Positions 1 to 5,906 are shown, counted from the first letter of the stretch. The stretch is 8,797 nt of DNA from CAZNVB01 sp964576265 (GCA_964576265.1 CAZNVB010000181.1:1-8797); one strand, 5' to 3'. The notes: generated from the letters alone by a model not told the origin. Numbers and translations are program-made.

Positions 1-646
1 GATCCTGAATGCGGGAAGAGTTGTGGCAGCCGAGACAATTGATCTCCAGCCGGCCTGAGACTTCCCAGCGGGAGTCCGGTGTGATCATCTCTTCGCTCGG
101 TTCGGAAGGACCGCCGCCGGCGAGATGACGGCCGAAAAGAAGAGTGAAATCCCAGGCCGTCAGCCCGATCTCGTCGGGATGCCAGGTTCCCTTCCAGCGC
201 CGATAGGAGAGGGGAAGAAGTGTTCCGGTTTTTTCGTCGACCCAGATCCAGGGCTCTCCCGGGCGGCCGGGATTTCCGGCGGACGCGGAGTTGAAATGAA
301 GGCCCTGACGGATGATCTCGTAATCATGGCAGGGAGCGCAGCTCGACCGTGATGAAAAGGGCAGGGGGTTGGATGCGGTCGGGATGATTGGCTGGTCGAA
401 TTCATCCTTCAAGGGAATGAGATGAACAGGCGTCGTCCGATTGCCGTCCCAGGTTTTTTGCGGCTCTTCCGCTGGCCGAGCGCCTGTTGCGGATGCGGAC
501 AGGTTCAGGACAAACCAGATTCCCAAAGCCGGCCATAACAGATAAAGGCCGGTCGATGTTCTTCTCTTCCGCTCATTCGTCCCCGAGCGGTTTTCCCGGG
601 CCCCGCGGATATCGGGCGGCGATTCCATCCTGAGCGGCTCTTTCAT
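1..646 (-). CDS. Multiheme c-type cytochrome, membrane-anchored or secreted, C-terminus beyond the window
   Basis: An open frame starts at ATG 644-646 and runs 215 codons without a stop to the left edge, so the protein is incomplete. Two CxxCH heme-c attachment motifs are visible: CAPCH at residues 103-107 (bases 326-340) and CLGCH at residues 204-208 (bases 23-37). The hemes would be attached outside the cytoplasmic membrane. Residues 33-47 are hydrophobic, preceded by basic RKRR at 26-29 and followed by a small-residue stretch (SASATGA), which fits a signal peptide or uncleaved anchor; the 32-residue n-region is unusually long. Between the hemes lie a GLHFN segment (115-119), a possible source of a distal histidine ligand, and PGRPGEPW (125-132). 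The start is translationally coupled to the oxidoreductase upstream (ATGA) and has no good ribosome binding site of its own; Met7 (base 628) is an alternative. The likely role is electron transfer for the same pathway. Heme count and partner are unknown. Confidence 0.82.
   Translation of the reverse strand, partial: MKEPLRMESPPDIRGARENRSGTNERKRRTSTGLYLLWPALGIWFVLNLSASATGARPAEEPQKTWDGNRTTPVHLIPLKDEFDQPIIPTASNPLPFSSRSSCAPCHDYEIIRQGLHFNSASAGNPGRPGEPWIWVDEKTGTLLPLSYRRWKGTWHPDEIGLTAWDFTLLFGRHLAGGGPSEPSEEMITPDSRWEVSGRLEINCLGCHNSSRIQD
643..646 (-). other. ATGA stop/start overlap (translational coupling)
   Basis: The TGA stop of the Tat-exported oxidoreductase (643-645) shares bases with the ATG of the cytochrome gene (644-646). 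No convincing Shine-Dalgarno sequence precedes the cytochrome ATG; the preceding bases are AAGATTTCAAAGC. This fits termination-reinitiation by the same ribosomes and joint production of both proteins. Confidence 0.75.
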
Positions 647-2043
647 GCTTTGAAATCTTGCGGCCGGAAGGCGAGAGGGGTCCGCGCCCGAACCGCTTCG
701 TTGACTCTGAGCACGGCCACGGCGCTTTCAAAGGCGAGCTCGGCCGGGCAGCTCAACGGCGTCCCATGACGAACGGCGTTGAAAAAGTTTTCGAGATGGG
801 GTTGATGCGGCGGCTTGGCCAGCTCAACCGGCAACGGCCAGCGTCCGGCCTCGGCCGTTACCCGGACGTCGAGGATAATGTTCTTGGTATCGATTTTCTG
901 GATGGGCTGGCTCTCGGTCAGAAGGAGACCGTCCTTGACCAGCGAATCCCACTCTGGGGCATGAGCCTCGCGCATGGCCCAGTTGCCTCTCTGGGGGACT
1001 TCGGAAATGACGAGCGACCCGTTTTCTCCCATGAACGTCTCGAAGAAACCGCCGTGCTTGGTCGTCGTCTGAACCTGGTAAAGAGCCCTGGCCATTCCTT
1101 CCGGCGTGTCGTATTCGAAGATGGCCATGACATTGTCGTACCACTCCCGGCCCTTGTAGAAATCGGCCCCGCCGCTCGCCAAAACCGTCTTCGGGTTGAC
1201 GCCGAAAACCCAGCTGAAGAGGTCGATCTGGTGCGAGCCGAGATCGACCATCGGGCCGCCGCCGTATTTCCGGTACCAGCGCCAGTTCCGGAGCTCGAGC
1301 ATCGAGTTGTAGCCGTATCGTTCGAGAGTCTCCGGAGGGATGGTGTATTTTTTCGGCCAGCCCAGGAGATCGCTTTTCGCCCGGTTCCACTGGGCATAGG
1401 CAACGCCGACGCGACCGAGGATTTTTTTCTCATGGATCAGGCGCTCGATGGCGTGGATATAGCGCGGGTTGCTCCGGCGCTGATGCCCGATCTGAAGGAG
1501 CTTGCCGGAACGGCGAGCGGCCAGGACCATGGATCGGGCTTTTTCCAGCGAGTTCGACATCTCTTTTTCGCAATAGACATGAAGACCGGCGGCCAAGCAG
1601 GCGTTGGTGTGTTCGGCGTGAACCCAGTCCGGCGTGGCGACGATGGCGGCGTCGAGACCCTTTTCTCTGGCCAGGAGCTCGCGGTAATCCTCGTACACGG
1701 CGGGTTTCTGCCCATATTTGTTGAGATAGCCGCTGGCGTACTGACGGCTGTACTCCCAGATATCGCAGACCGCCGCGATATGGATGCCGGGAATGCGCAG
1801 GCAAGCTTCCATTAGAACCCGGCCCTGCTCGCCGCACCCGATGAGCGCCACGCGGAGCTCTTCTTCAGCGCCGACGTGGGCGGCGGGCTGCGGTTGAGGA
1901 GGAAGGGCCGTCTTGTCTTGGGGCTTTTCCTGAGATAGGGCGCGGCCGGCGAAAGCGGCGGCGAGCCCCGCCGCCGTGGTGGATTTGATGAAATCCCGGC
2001 GCCTGATGGCCGCGGCTTTCTTGCCTTCTTTTACATCTCGCAT
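643..2043 (-). CDS. Tat-exported Gfo/Idh/MocA family oxidoreductase
   Basis: The 466-residue protein starts with a twin-arginine signal: RRDFIK at residues 15-20, a hydrophobic Ala-rich stretch at 21-33 and a plausible cleavage site after ALS (35-37). A Pro/Gln-rich linker (38-60) leads to an N-terminal Rossmann fold with the dinucleotide motif GCGEQG (69-74) and ATPDWVH (136-142). The normal EKP motif reads CEKEM (158-162): the probable catalytic Lys160 is kept, but the following Pro is Glu. The C-terminal substrate domain contains GGGPMVDLGSHQID (261-274) with Asp267 and His271 in the usual catalytic region. Tat export implies folding, probably with bound NAD(P), before transport to the periplasm, as in glucose-fructose oxidoreductase. 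The ATG at 2043 has GAAGG at 2049-2053. It lies 87 nt after the isomerase gene and overlaps the cytochrome start. The family and export calls are secure; the substrate (a sugar or glycoside) is inferred. Confidence 0.92.
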   Translation of the reverse strand: MRDVKEGKKAAAIRRRDFIKSTTAAGLAAAFAGRALSQEKPQDKTALPPQPQPAAHVGAEEELRVALIGCGEQGRVLMEACLRIPGIHIAAVCDIWEYSRQYASGYLNKYGQKPAVYEDYRELLAREKGLDAAIVATPDWVHAEHTNACLAAGLHVYCEKEMSNSLEKARSMVLAARRSGKLLQIGHQRRSNPRYIHAIERLIHEKKILGRVGVAYAQWNRAKSDLLGWPKKYTIPPETLERYGYNSMLELRNWRWYRKYGGGPMVDLGSHQIDLFSWVFGVNPKTVLASGGADFYKGREWYDNVMAIFEYDTPEGMARALYQVQTTTKHGGFFETFMGENGSLVISEVPQRGNWAMREAHAPEWDSLVKDGLLLTESQPIQKIDTKNIILDVRVTAEAGRWPLPVELAKPPHQPHLENFFNAVRHGTPLSCPAELAFESAVAVLRVNEAVRARTPLAFRPQDFKA

Positions 2044-2072
2044 GATAACCTTCTTATGGAAAGAAATCGATT

Positions 2073-2086
2073 GCCGCCGGAGCGGC
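2073..2086 (-). other. Small GC-rich stem-loop between the isomerase and exported oxidoreductase genes
   Basis: On the transcribed strand this reads GCCGC-TCCG-GCGGC: a perfect 5-bp stem closed by a C(UCCG)G loop, which matches the very stable UNCG tetraloop class. It is followed by a loosely T-rich stretch (AATCGATTTCTTTCC) rather than a clean U-tract. It sits in the 87-nt gap, about 30 nt before the oxidoreductase start. It could stabilise the upstream message end or lower downstream expression; a full terminator is unlikely. Confidence 0.35.
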
Positions 2087-2130
2087 CTCAGACGTACGAT
2101 GACCGATCGGCCGACGCACCTGGACTCGCC

Positions 2131-3123
2131 TTACTTTCCCTTGAAATCTTTGTCGAAGGCGACGGCCGAGGGCGCGAAGTTGACCGAGCGGACGAATTCG
2201 CAGGCTTCCCTGGCTCCATATTCCCGGTCCATGCCGGTGTCCTCCCATTCGACCGATAGGGGTCCGGAATAGCCGATGGCGTTGAGTTCGCGGATGATTT
2301 CCTCGAAATTGACGTCGCCGTGGCCGAGGGAGCGGAAATCCCAGCCCCGTCTCCGGTCGCCGAACGGCAGGTGAGAACCCAGGATGCCGGCCTTGCCGTC
2401 GAGAGTGACGGCGGCATCCTTCATGTGAACATGGTAAATGCGGTCGGGGAATTCGCGGATAAAAAGGTGCGGCTCGAGCCCCTGCCAGACGAGATGGCTG
2501 GGATCGAAATTGAACCCCAGCGTCGGTCGGTGTTCGAACTTTTCGAGCAACCGCTTGGCCGTGTAGAGATCGAAGGCGATCTCGGTCGGATGAACTTCCA
2601 GGGCGAACTTCACGCCGCAGCGGTCGAATTCGTCGAAAATCGGCGTCCAGAGCTTGTGGATGCGGGTGAACCCGGCCTCGATCATCTCTTCGCTTGTCGG
2701 CGGGAAGGAGTACCAGGCTTTCCAGATCGGCGAGCCCATGAATCCATTGACGACCCCGAGGCCCATCGCCTTGGCCGCCCGGGCGGCGAGCTTGACCTCC
2801 TCGATCGCCCACTGACGGAGCTTTTCCGGCTTCCCCTTGACGGCTTTCGGGGCGAAGACGTCGAGCCGGGGATCATAGACGTCGCCGACGATCTGGCCGG
2901 CCAGGTGGCAGCTGATCGCCCAGCAGCCGAGTTTGTATTTTTTCAGGATTTTTTTCTTTTCTTCGATATAGGATTTGTCCCGGGCTGCTTTGCGAAGCTC
3001 CATGTGATCGCCCCAGCAGGCGATCTCGATTCCGTCGTAGCCCCACTGGCCGGCTTTCTGGCAGATCGTTTCAAAAGGCAAGTCCGCCCATTGGCCGGTA
3101 AATAAGGTCACTGGTCTCGCCAT
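2131..3123 (-). CDS. Sugar phosphate isomerase/epimerase-type TIM-barrel protein
   Basis: The 330-residue protein has the pattern of the xylose isomerase-like / AP endonuclease family 2 TIM barrel. Candidate divalent-metal ligands fall in the usual order: Glu176 (ALEVHP, 174-179), Asp207 and His210 (FNFDPSH, 204-210), His231/His233 (HVHMKD, 231-236) and Glu292 (SVEWED, 290-295). GHGDVNF (267-273) is also typical. There is no signal peptide, so it should act in the cytoplasm. Relatives include sugar isomerases and epimerases, and also lyases acting on 3-keto sugars or 3-keto-glycosides made by Gfo/Idh enzymes (levoglucosan and C-glycoside pathways). Its place between two Gfo/Idh genes favours such a partner role, but that is inference. 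The start is well supported: AAGGAGG at 3129-3135 lies 5 nt before the ATG. Only 13 nt separate it from the preceding gene, so the two are almost certainly cotranscribed. Confidence 0.9.
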   Translation of the reverse strand: MARPVTLFTGQWADLPFETICQKAGQWGYDGIEIACWGDHMELRKAARDKSYIEEKKKILKKYKLGCWAISCHLAGQIVGDVYDPRLDVFAPKAVKGKPEKLRQWAIEEVKLAARAAKAMGLGVVNGFMGSPIWKAWYSFPPTSEEMIEAGFTRIHKLWTPIFDEFDRCGVKFALEVHPTEIAFDLYTAKRLLEKFEHRPTLGFNFDPSHLVWQGLEPHLFIREFPDRIYHVHMKDAAVTLDGKAGILGSHLPFGDRRRGWDFRSLGHGDVNFEEIIRELNAIGYSGPLSVEWEDTGMDREYGAREACEFVRSVNFAPSAVAFDKDFKGK

Positions 3124-3136
3124 TTCCTCCTCCTTG

Positions 3137-4309
3137 CTAAAAATTCACCCAGACGGCTCCGTTGTCGGAGCTCTCGACGCATTTCTCGATGAAGCGCACT
3201 CCCCGGGCTCCGTCCTCGACGGTAGGAAAGTCGAGCTCGTCCCCGGTCGGAGTTTCGCCGGACTTGAGCTTGCCCAAGGCCGCGATGTAAGTCGAATAGA
3301 TGTTGGCGAAGGCTTCGAAATACCCTTCCGGATGGCCGGAGGGAATCCGGCTCAGGGACTGGGCGCGGCGGGACATCTGGTCTCGGCCGCGGGAGAGCGT
3401 CTCTGTCGGCCGATCCACATAGGAAACCCGGCAGTAGTTTGGGTTTTCCTGCAGCCATTCGAGACCGGCCTTTGTCCCGTAGATCCGAATCCGGAATCCG
3501 TTGTCATGGCCGACGGCAATCTGGGAGCTCCAGTAGATGCCTTTCGCGCCGCCCTTGTAGTTGAGGAGGATCGAGGCGTTGTCGTCGAGAACCCGACCTT
3601 CCCCAAAACGATCGAGCCGGGCGAGAAGCGACTCGATTTCCAGGCCGGTGACATAGGAGATCATGTTTTCGATATGGCTGCCGATATCGCCGACGCAGTT
3701 CGAAATTCCCGCCCGTTTGGGGTCGGTCCTCCAGGCGGCCTGCTTCTGACCCGTTTTCTCGAGAAGCGTGGCCAGCCAGTCCTGCGGATACTCGGCGCTG
3801 ACGAACCGAATCTCGCCGAGTTCGCCGTTCCTGACCATATCGCGCATGTGCTTGACGATCGGATAGCCGGTGTAGGTGTAGGTGACGCAGAAGAGGTTCT
3901 TTTTCTCCTTGACCAGCCGGACCAGATCCTCGGCGTCCCGACGGCTCGTCGTCAGGGGTTTGTCGCAGACGACATGGATGCCGTTCTCGACGGCCGATTT
4001 GGCGATTTCGTAATGGGTGTTGTTCGGGGTGACGATCAGAAGGAAATCGATTTTGTCCTCGCGGCCGCTTTCGGCGGCGATCATCTCGCCGTAGGTTTTA
4101 TAAAGCCGGGATTTGTCCACCCCCCAGGCTTCGCCCGTCCGGAGCGTGTTTTCATAGGATTGGGAGAAGCAGCCGGCGACAAGCTCGGCCAGGCCGTCCA
4201 TGGCGATGGCCTTGCGGTGGACATCGCCGATGAAGGCGCCGAGTCCTCCGCCGACCATTCCGTATGTGAGGCGGACGGCTTTGCTCAGGGTCTCTTGGCC
4301 TTCGATCAT
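3137..4309 (-). CDS. Cytoplasmic Gfo/Idh/MocA family oxidoreductase, levoglucosan-dehydrogenase-like
   Basis: This NAD(P)-dependent dehydrogenase has no export signal. Numbered from the possible GTG start at 4315 (392 residues), it shows the Rossmann motif GGGLGAF (22-28), VTPNNTHYE (95-103), the catalytic motif CDKP (117-120, Lys119), and GDIGSH (209-214) with Asp210 and His214 in the substrate domain. The stretches TYTGYP (147-152) and AEYPQDW (174-180) resemble, from memory, levoglucosan dehydrogenase-type members, which oxidise a sugar C3 hydroxyl; a database search is needed to confirm this. Two starts are possible. The GTG at 4315 is 1 nt from the ribosome binding site, while the ATG at 4309 is 7 nt from it and is preferred here, giving 390 residues. 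It is the first gene after a sigma-70-like promoter and probably leads the four-gene operon. Family certain, substrate unknown. Confidence 0.92.
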   Translation of the reverse strand: MIEGQETLSKAVRLTYGMVGGGLGAFIGDVHRKAIAMDGLAELVAGCFSQSYENTLRTGEAWGVDKSRLYKTYGEMIAAESGREDKIDFLLIVTPNNTHYEIAKSAVENGIHVVCDKPLTTSRRDAEDLVRLVKEKKNLFCVTYTYTGYPIVKHMRDMVRNGELGEIRFVSAEYPQDWLATLLEKTGQKQAAWRTDPKRAGISNCVGDIGSHIENMISYVTGLEIESLLARLDRFGEGRVLDDNASILLNYKGGAKGIYWSSQIAVGHDNGFRIRIYGTKAGLEWLQENPNYCRVSYVDRPTETLSRGRDQMSRRAQSLSRIPSGHPEGYFEAFANIYSTYIAALGKLKSGETPTGDELDFPTVEDGARGVRFIEKCVESSDNGAVWVNF

Positions 4310-4316
4310 CTCCACT

Positions 4317-4323
4317 CCTCCTT
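4317..4323 (-). promoter_or_regulatory. Shine-Dalgarno AAGGAGG that decides the oxidoreductase start
   Basis: The transcribed strand reads AAGGAGG, then one base, then GTG (4313-4315), GAG, and ATG (4307-4309). Spacing is 1 nt to GTG and 7 nt to ATG, so the ATG at 4309 is the more likely initiation codon. Confidence 0.8.
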
Positions 4324-4369
4324 TCTGAGGCTGGCGGTCCGTTTGCCCGGCCGCCCCCGAATCGCCTAT

Positions 4370-4398
4370 ATCATAATCAAGAAATTTCGCCGACTCAA
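4370..4398 (-). promoter_or_regulatory. Sigma-70-like promoter for the oxidoreductase/isomerase/cytochrome operon
   Basis: On the minus strand the -35 box is TTGAGT (4393-4398), the spacer is exactly 17 nt, and the -10 box is TATGAT (4370-4375), which matches TATAAT at five of six positions. Transcription would begin near 4363, leaving a leader of about 54 nt before the ATG at 4309. An 8-bp palindrome, GAAATTTC (4381-4388), lies inside the spacer and could be an operator. The call rests on sequence match and position only. Confidence 0.6.
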
Positions 4399-4550
4399 GA
4401 CGTCGTTCCGAAATCTTCTTCTCCGGCGCTCGAAAACCGTCTTTCGTCCCGAAAAATGAGGCCCGGCTGAAGAATGATCGTCCCGATAGGACGAACGCTT
4501 CACCTCGAAAATCGAATTCTGGCGGAAGGCGGCGTCTCGACGCCCCGGAT

Positions 4551-4588
4551 CGGCAGAAGGCGGGCGACGGACGTGTTTTCTTCTGCCG
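4551..4588 (-). repeat. Perfect 9-bp inverted repeat after the sulfotransferase gene
   Basis: CGGCAGAAG (4551-4559) and CTTCTGCCG (4580-4588) are exact reverse complements separated by 20 nt. The first arm of the RNA stem begins 11 nt after the upstream gene's stop. No U-tract follows on the minus strand, so it is not a standard intrinsic terminator. It could be a 3' message-stabilising structure, part of a Rho-dependent end, or a protein-binding site. Confidence 0.45.
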
Positions 4589-4599
4589 GAAATTTCGGC

Positions 4600-5184
4600 C
4601 TAACCCGGCCGTCTTTTGCGGTAAAGCTTCTCGTCGACCGTCGAAATCATCGCCCCGCGGTCGACTTCCCGCCAGCCGAAGTGCTCGCAGATTCCGTTGA
4701 TTTGGCCGGCGGGGTCCGAGATGATTTTATTGTAATTGACGAAAAGGACATCGACATCGTCCCGGCCGATGATCGTCGTCTTGATCATTTCATTCAGCTT
4801 GAGGAAGCTGGCCTTTGTCTCTTCCCGGTTTCCATCCCGAATTTTGGCCATTTTCTCCATCGAATCGAGGACCTCTTCGATATTCCGCTCGGTGTAGATC
4901 ACCCGGTAGCTTCCGGCCGGGAGGAACTTCAGGCCGTAGGCCGTAATCTTGATGAATTTCCCTCTGAAAGAGGCGAGGGGAAATGTCCCCTCCATGAGAC
5001 GGCTGATGATTTTCCCCCCTTCGAGCTCGAAATAACCGCGGGGGTTGTTGTCGTCCGGCGGCCGGGAGGCGGAATCGAAAGCGCAGGGCACGCCGCCGGC
5101 GTGGAGAATCTGCATCAGCAGCGATGTCCCCGAGCGCTCCAGGCCGGAGACGATGTAGTTGGTCCGGTCATCGAGTTTGATCAT
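4600..5184 (-). CDS. Small sulfotransferase family protein
   Basis: The 194-residue protein has a PAPS-binding P-loop-like element right at its N-terminus: IVSGLERSGTSLL (11-23), the 5'-phosphosulfate loop. NPRGYFE (47-53) follows, typical of this fold, then VIYTERNIEEVLDSM (95-109) as the 3'-phosphate-binding strand and helix, and VNYNKIISDP (149-158), which resembles the conserved Y-x-x-(L/I)-x-x-DP segment. The C-terminus ends soon after HFGW (168-171), at a basic KRRPG. It is short compared with the usual 250-300 residues, so it is a compact member or has lost the C-terminal part of the fold. No signal peptide or membrane segment is seen. The reaction would be transfer of sulfate from PAPS to a hydroxyl or amine; the acceptor is unknown. 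The ribosome binding site is poor (AAAGG only 2 nt from the ATG). It lies 67 nt after the PEBP gene and may share its transcript. Confidence 0.75.
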   Translation of the reverse strand: MIKLDDRTNYIVSGLERSGTSLLMQILHAGGVPCAFDSASRPPDDNNPRGYFELEGGKIISRLMEGTFPLASFRGKFIKITAYGLKFLPAGSYRVIYTERNIEEVLDSMEKMAKIRDGNREETKASFLKLNEMIKTTIIGRDDVDVLFVNYNKIISDPAGQINGICEHFGWREVDRGAMISTVDEKLYRKRRPG

Positions 5185-5251
5185 GTCCTTTATGATAGGC
5201 TACCGGAAGGAGGGACTGCAAGTCGATTTTCGGCCGGCCCCCGGCACGCGT

Positions 5252-5836
5252 TCAGCGCCGGTATTTTCCCATGAGCTGGCCCTGAGCCAGGATGTGTCCC
5301 TCCATCGCCTTGAGAAGCTCAGCCTTCGTCGCTCCCGCGGGGAGGTCGAGCGCCGCGTCCAGGGCATAGATTTTAAAGAAATAGCGGTGCGTCCCGCCGG
5401 GAGGGCAGGGGCCTCCATAGCCGATCCGGCGGAAGTCGTTCCGGCCCTGCCGGGCGCCGGACTTGAGTTCCTTATCCGCAGGAATCGCCTCAGGAAGAGA
5501 TTTTTCCGTCGCCGGCAGATTGAAAAGCACCCAGTGGACCCACGTGCCCATAGGCGCGTCCGGGTCGTCGCAGATCAGGGCGATGGTCGCCGAACCCTCT
5601 GGAACGCCGGTCCAGGAGAGGGGCGGGGAGACGTCTGCGCCGTCGCAGGTGTATCGGCGCGGGATCAGACCGCCTTCCTCAAAAGCCGGGCTGGTCATTT
5701 TGATTTCCATGGTCGTTCCTCCCGATGGCCTGATAAACACTTCCGGTTCTTCTTCCTCGGGCAAAACGGCCGTATGGCCGGCCGTCCCCGCGGCGAGAAA
5801 GAGAGCCAAAAAGATCGCTGTGATCCCCGTCTTCAT
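5252..5836 (-). CDS. YbhB/YbcL-family PEBP (Raf kinase inhibitor-like) protein with signal peptide
   Basis: The 194-residue protein has a Sec-type signal (residues 1-22, hydrophobic core AIFLALFLAAG) and an acidic linker (EEEEPE, 27-32), then a complete bacterial PEBP domain from residue 43. Hallmarks are YTCDGADVSPPLSW (62-75), CDDPDAPMGTWVHW (89-102) with the Asp/His residues of the ligand pocket, and GYGGPCPPGGTHRYFF (139-154). No lipobox cysteine is seen, so it should be soluble in the periplasm or outside the cell. The fold binds anionic ligands such as phospho-groups; the cellular role of bacterial members is poorly known. The ATG at 5836 overlaps the stop of a possible leader ORF by one base and has AAAGG 6-7 nt upstream. 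A second, better-spaced ribosome binding site precedes Met43, so a cytoplasmic 152-residue form is possible. The family call is secure. Confidence 0.92.
   Translation of the reverse strand: MKTGITAIFLALFLAAGTAGHTAVLPEEEEPEVFIRPSGGTTMEIKMTSPAFEEGGLIPRRYTCDGADVSPPLSWTGVPEGSATIALICDDPDAPMGTWVHWVLFNLPATEKSLPEAIPADKELKSGARQGRNDFRRIGYGGPCPPGGTHRYFFKIYALDAALDLPAGATKAELLKAMEGHILAQGQLMGKYRR
5718..5723 (-). promoter_or_regulatory. Internal Shine-Dalgarno before Met43 of the PEBP gene
   Basis: The minus strand reads GGGAGG, then 7 nt, then ATG (5708-5710). This ATG encodes Met43, exactly where the conserved PEBP domain begins. It could start a cytoplasmic form lacking the signal peptide. The purine run may also simply reflect the Gly-Gly codons there. 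Confidence 0.4.
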
Positions 5837-5883
5837 TATTGACCTTTTGCTTTAAATCCGTCGAACCGAAGCATCATCGTCAT
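5836..5883 (-). CDS. Possible 15-residue leader peptide upstream of the PEBP gene
   Basis: A short frame, MTMMLRFDGFKAKGQ, starts at ATG 5881-5883 with GGAG at 5891-5894, spaced 7 nt. Its TAA stop (5836-5838) shares one base with the ATG of the PEBP gene (TAATG), an arrangement that often couples translation. The helicase stop lies 23 nt upstream, so ribosomes could pass from helicase to leader to PEBP. No known attenuator pattern (codon run or alternative stems) is seen. It may be chance; conservation would decide. Confidence 0.35.
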   Translation of the reverse strand: MTMMLRFDGFKAKGQ

Positions 5884-5906
5884 TTTCTCACTCCAAGCTT
5901 GCGGAA

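Larger units (their letters stand above)
4310..4599. other. Intergenic region between the two transcription blocks
   Basis: No supportable gene is seen in these 290 bases on either strand. From high to low coordinates, the region holds a 9-bp inverted repeat (4551-4588), a tight GGCGTC-TC-GACGCC palindrome (4531-4544), a 5-bp inverted repeat CGTCC-CGATA-GGACG (4479-4493), two direct copies of CGTCCCGA (4445-4452 and 4479-4486), the promoter (4370-4398) and the ribosome binding site (4317-4323). It probably carries the end of the upstream transcript and the control region of the downstream operon. Confidence 0.6.

Noticed and set aside
125..405. Short overlapping frames on both strands near the left edge
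   Set aside because: They are shadows of the cytochrome c gene, whose frame has two CxxCH motifs and a signal or anchor segment and runs through this interval.
658..1815. Plus-strand open frame (385 codons) opposite the Tat-exported oxidoreductase
   Set aside because: It is an antisense shadow of a gene with clear cofactor and catalytic motifs; no family features are seen in its translation.
643..2043. GH109-type glycosidase identity for the Tat-exported Gfo/Idh protein
   Set aside because: GH109 enzymes are also exported Gfo/Idh-fold proteins, but from memory they lack the catalytic Lys of EKP, which is kept here (Lys160). An oxidoreductase call is safer.
3134..4459. Long plus-strand open frame (441 codons) opposite the cytoplasmic oxidoreductase
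   Set aside because: It mirrors a well-supported gene, has no recognisable domain, and is typical of antisense frames in GC-rich DNA.
4597..4615. Plus-strand stem (GGCC...GGCC) followed by a short T-run, resembling a terminator
   Set aside because: The stem is only 4 bp, it points along the plus strand where no gene exists, and it overlaps the sulfotransferase stop.
5240..5262. GC-rich inverted repeat at the end of the PEBP gene
   Set aside because: Pairing is imperfect, it overlaps the coding end, and no U-tract follows, so a terminator is not supported.
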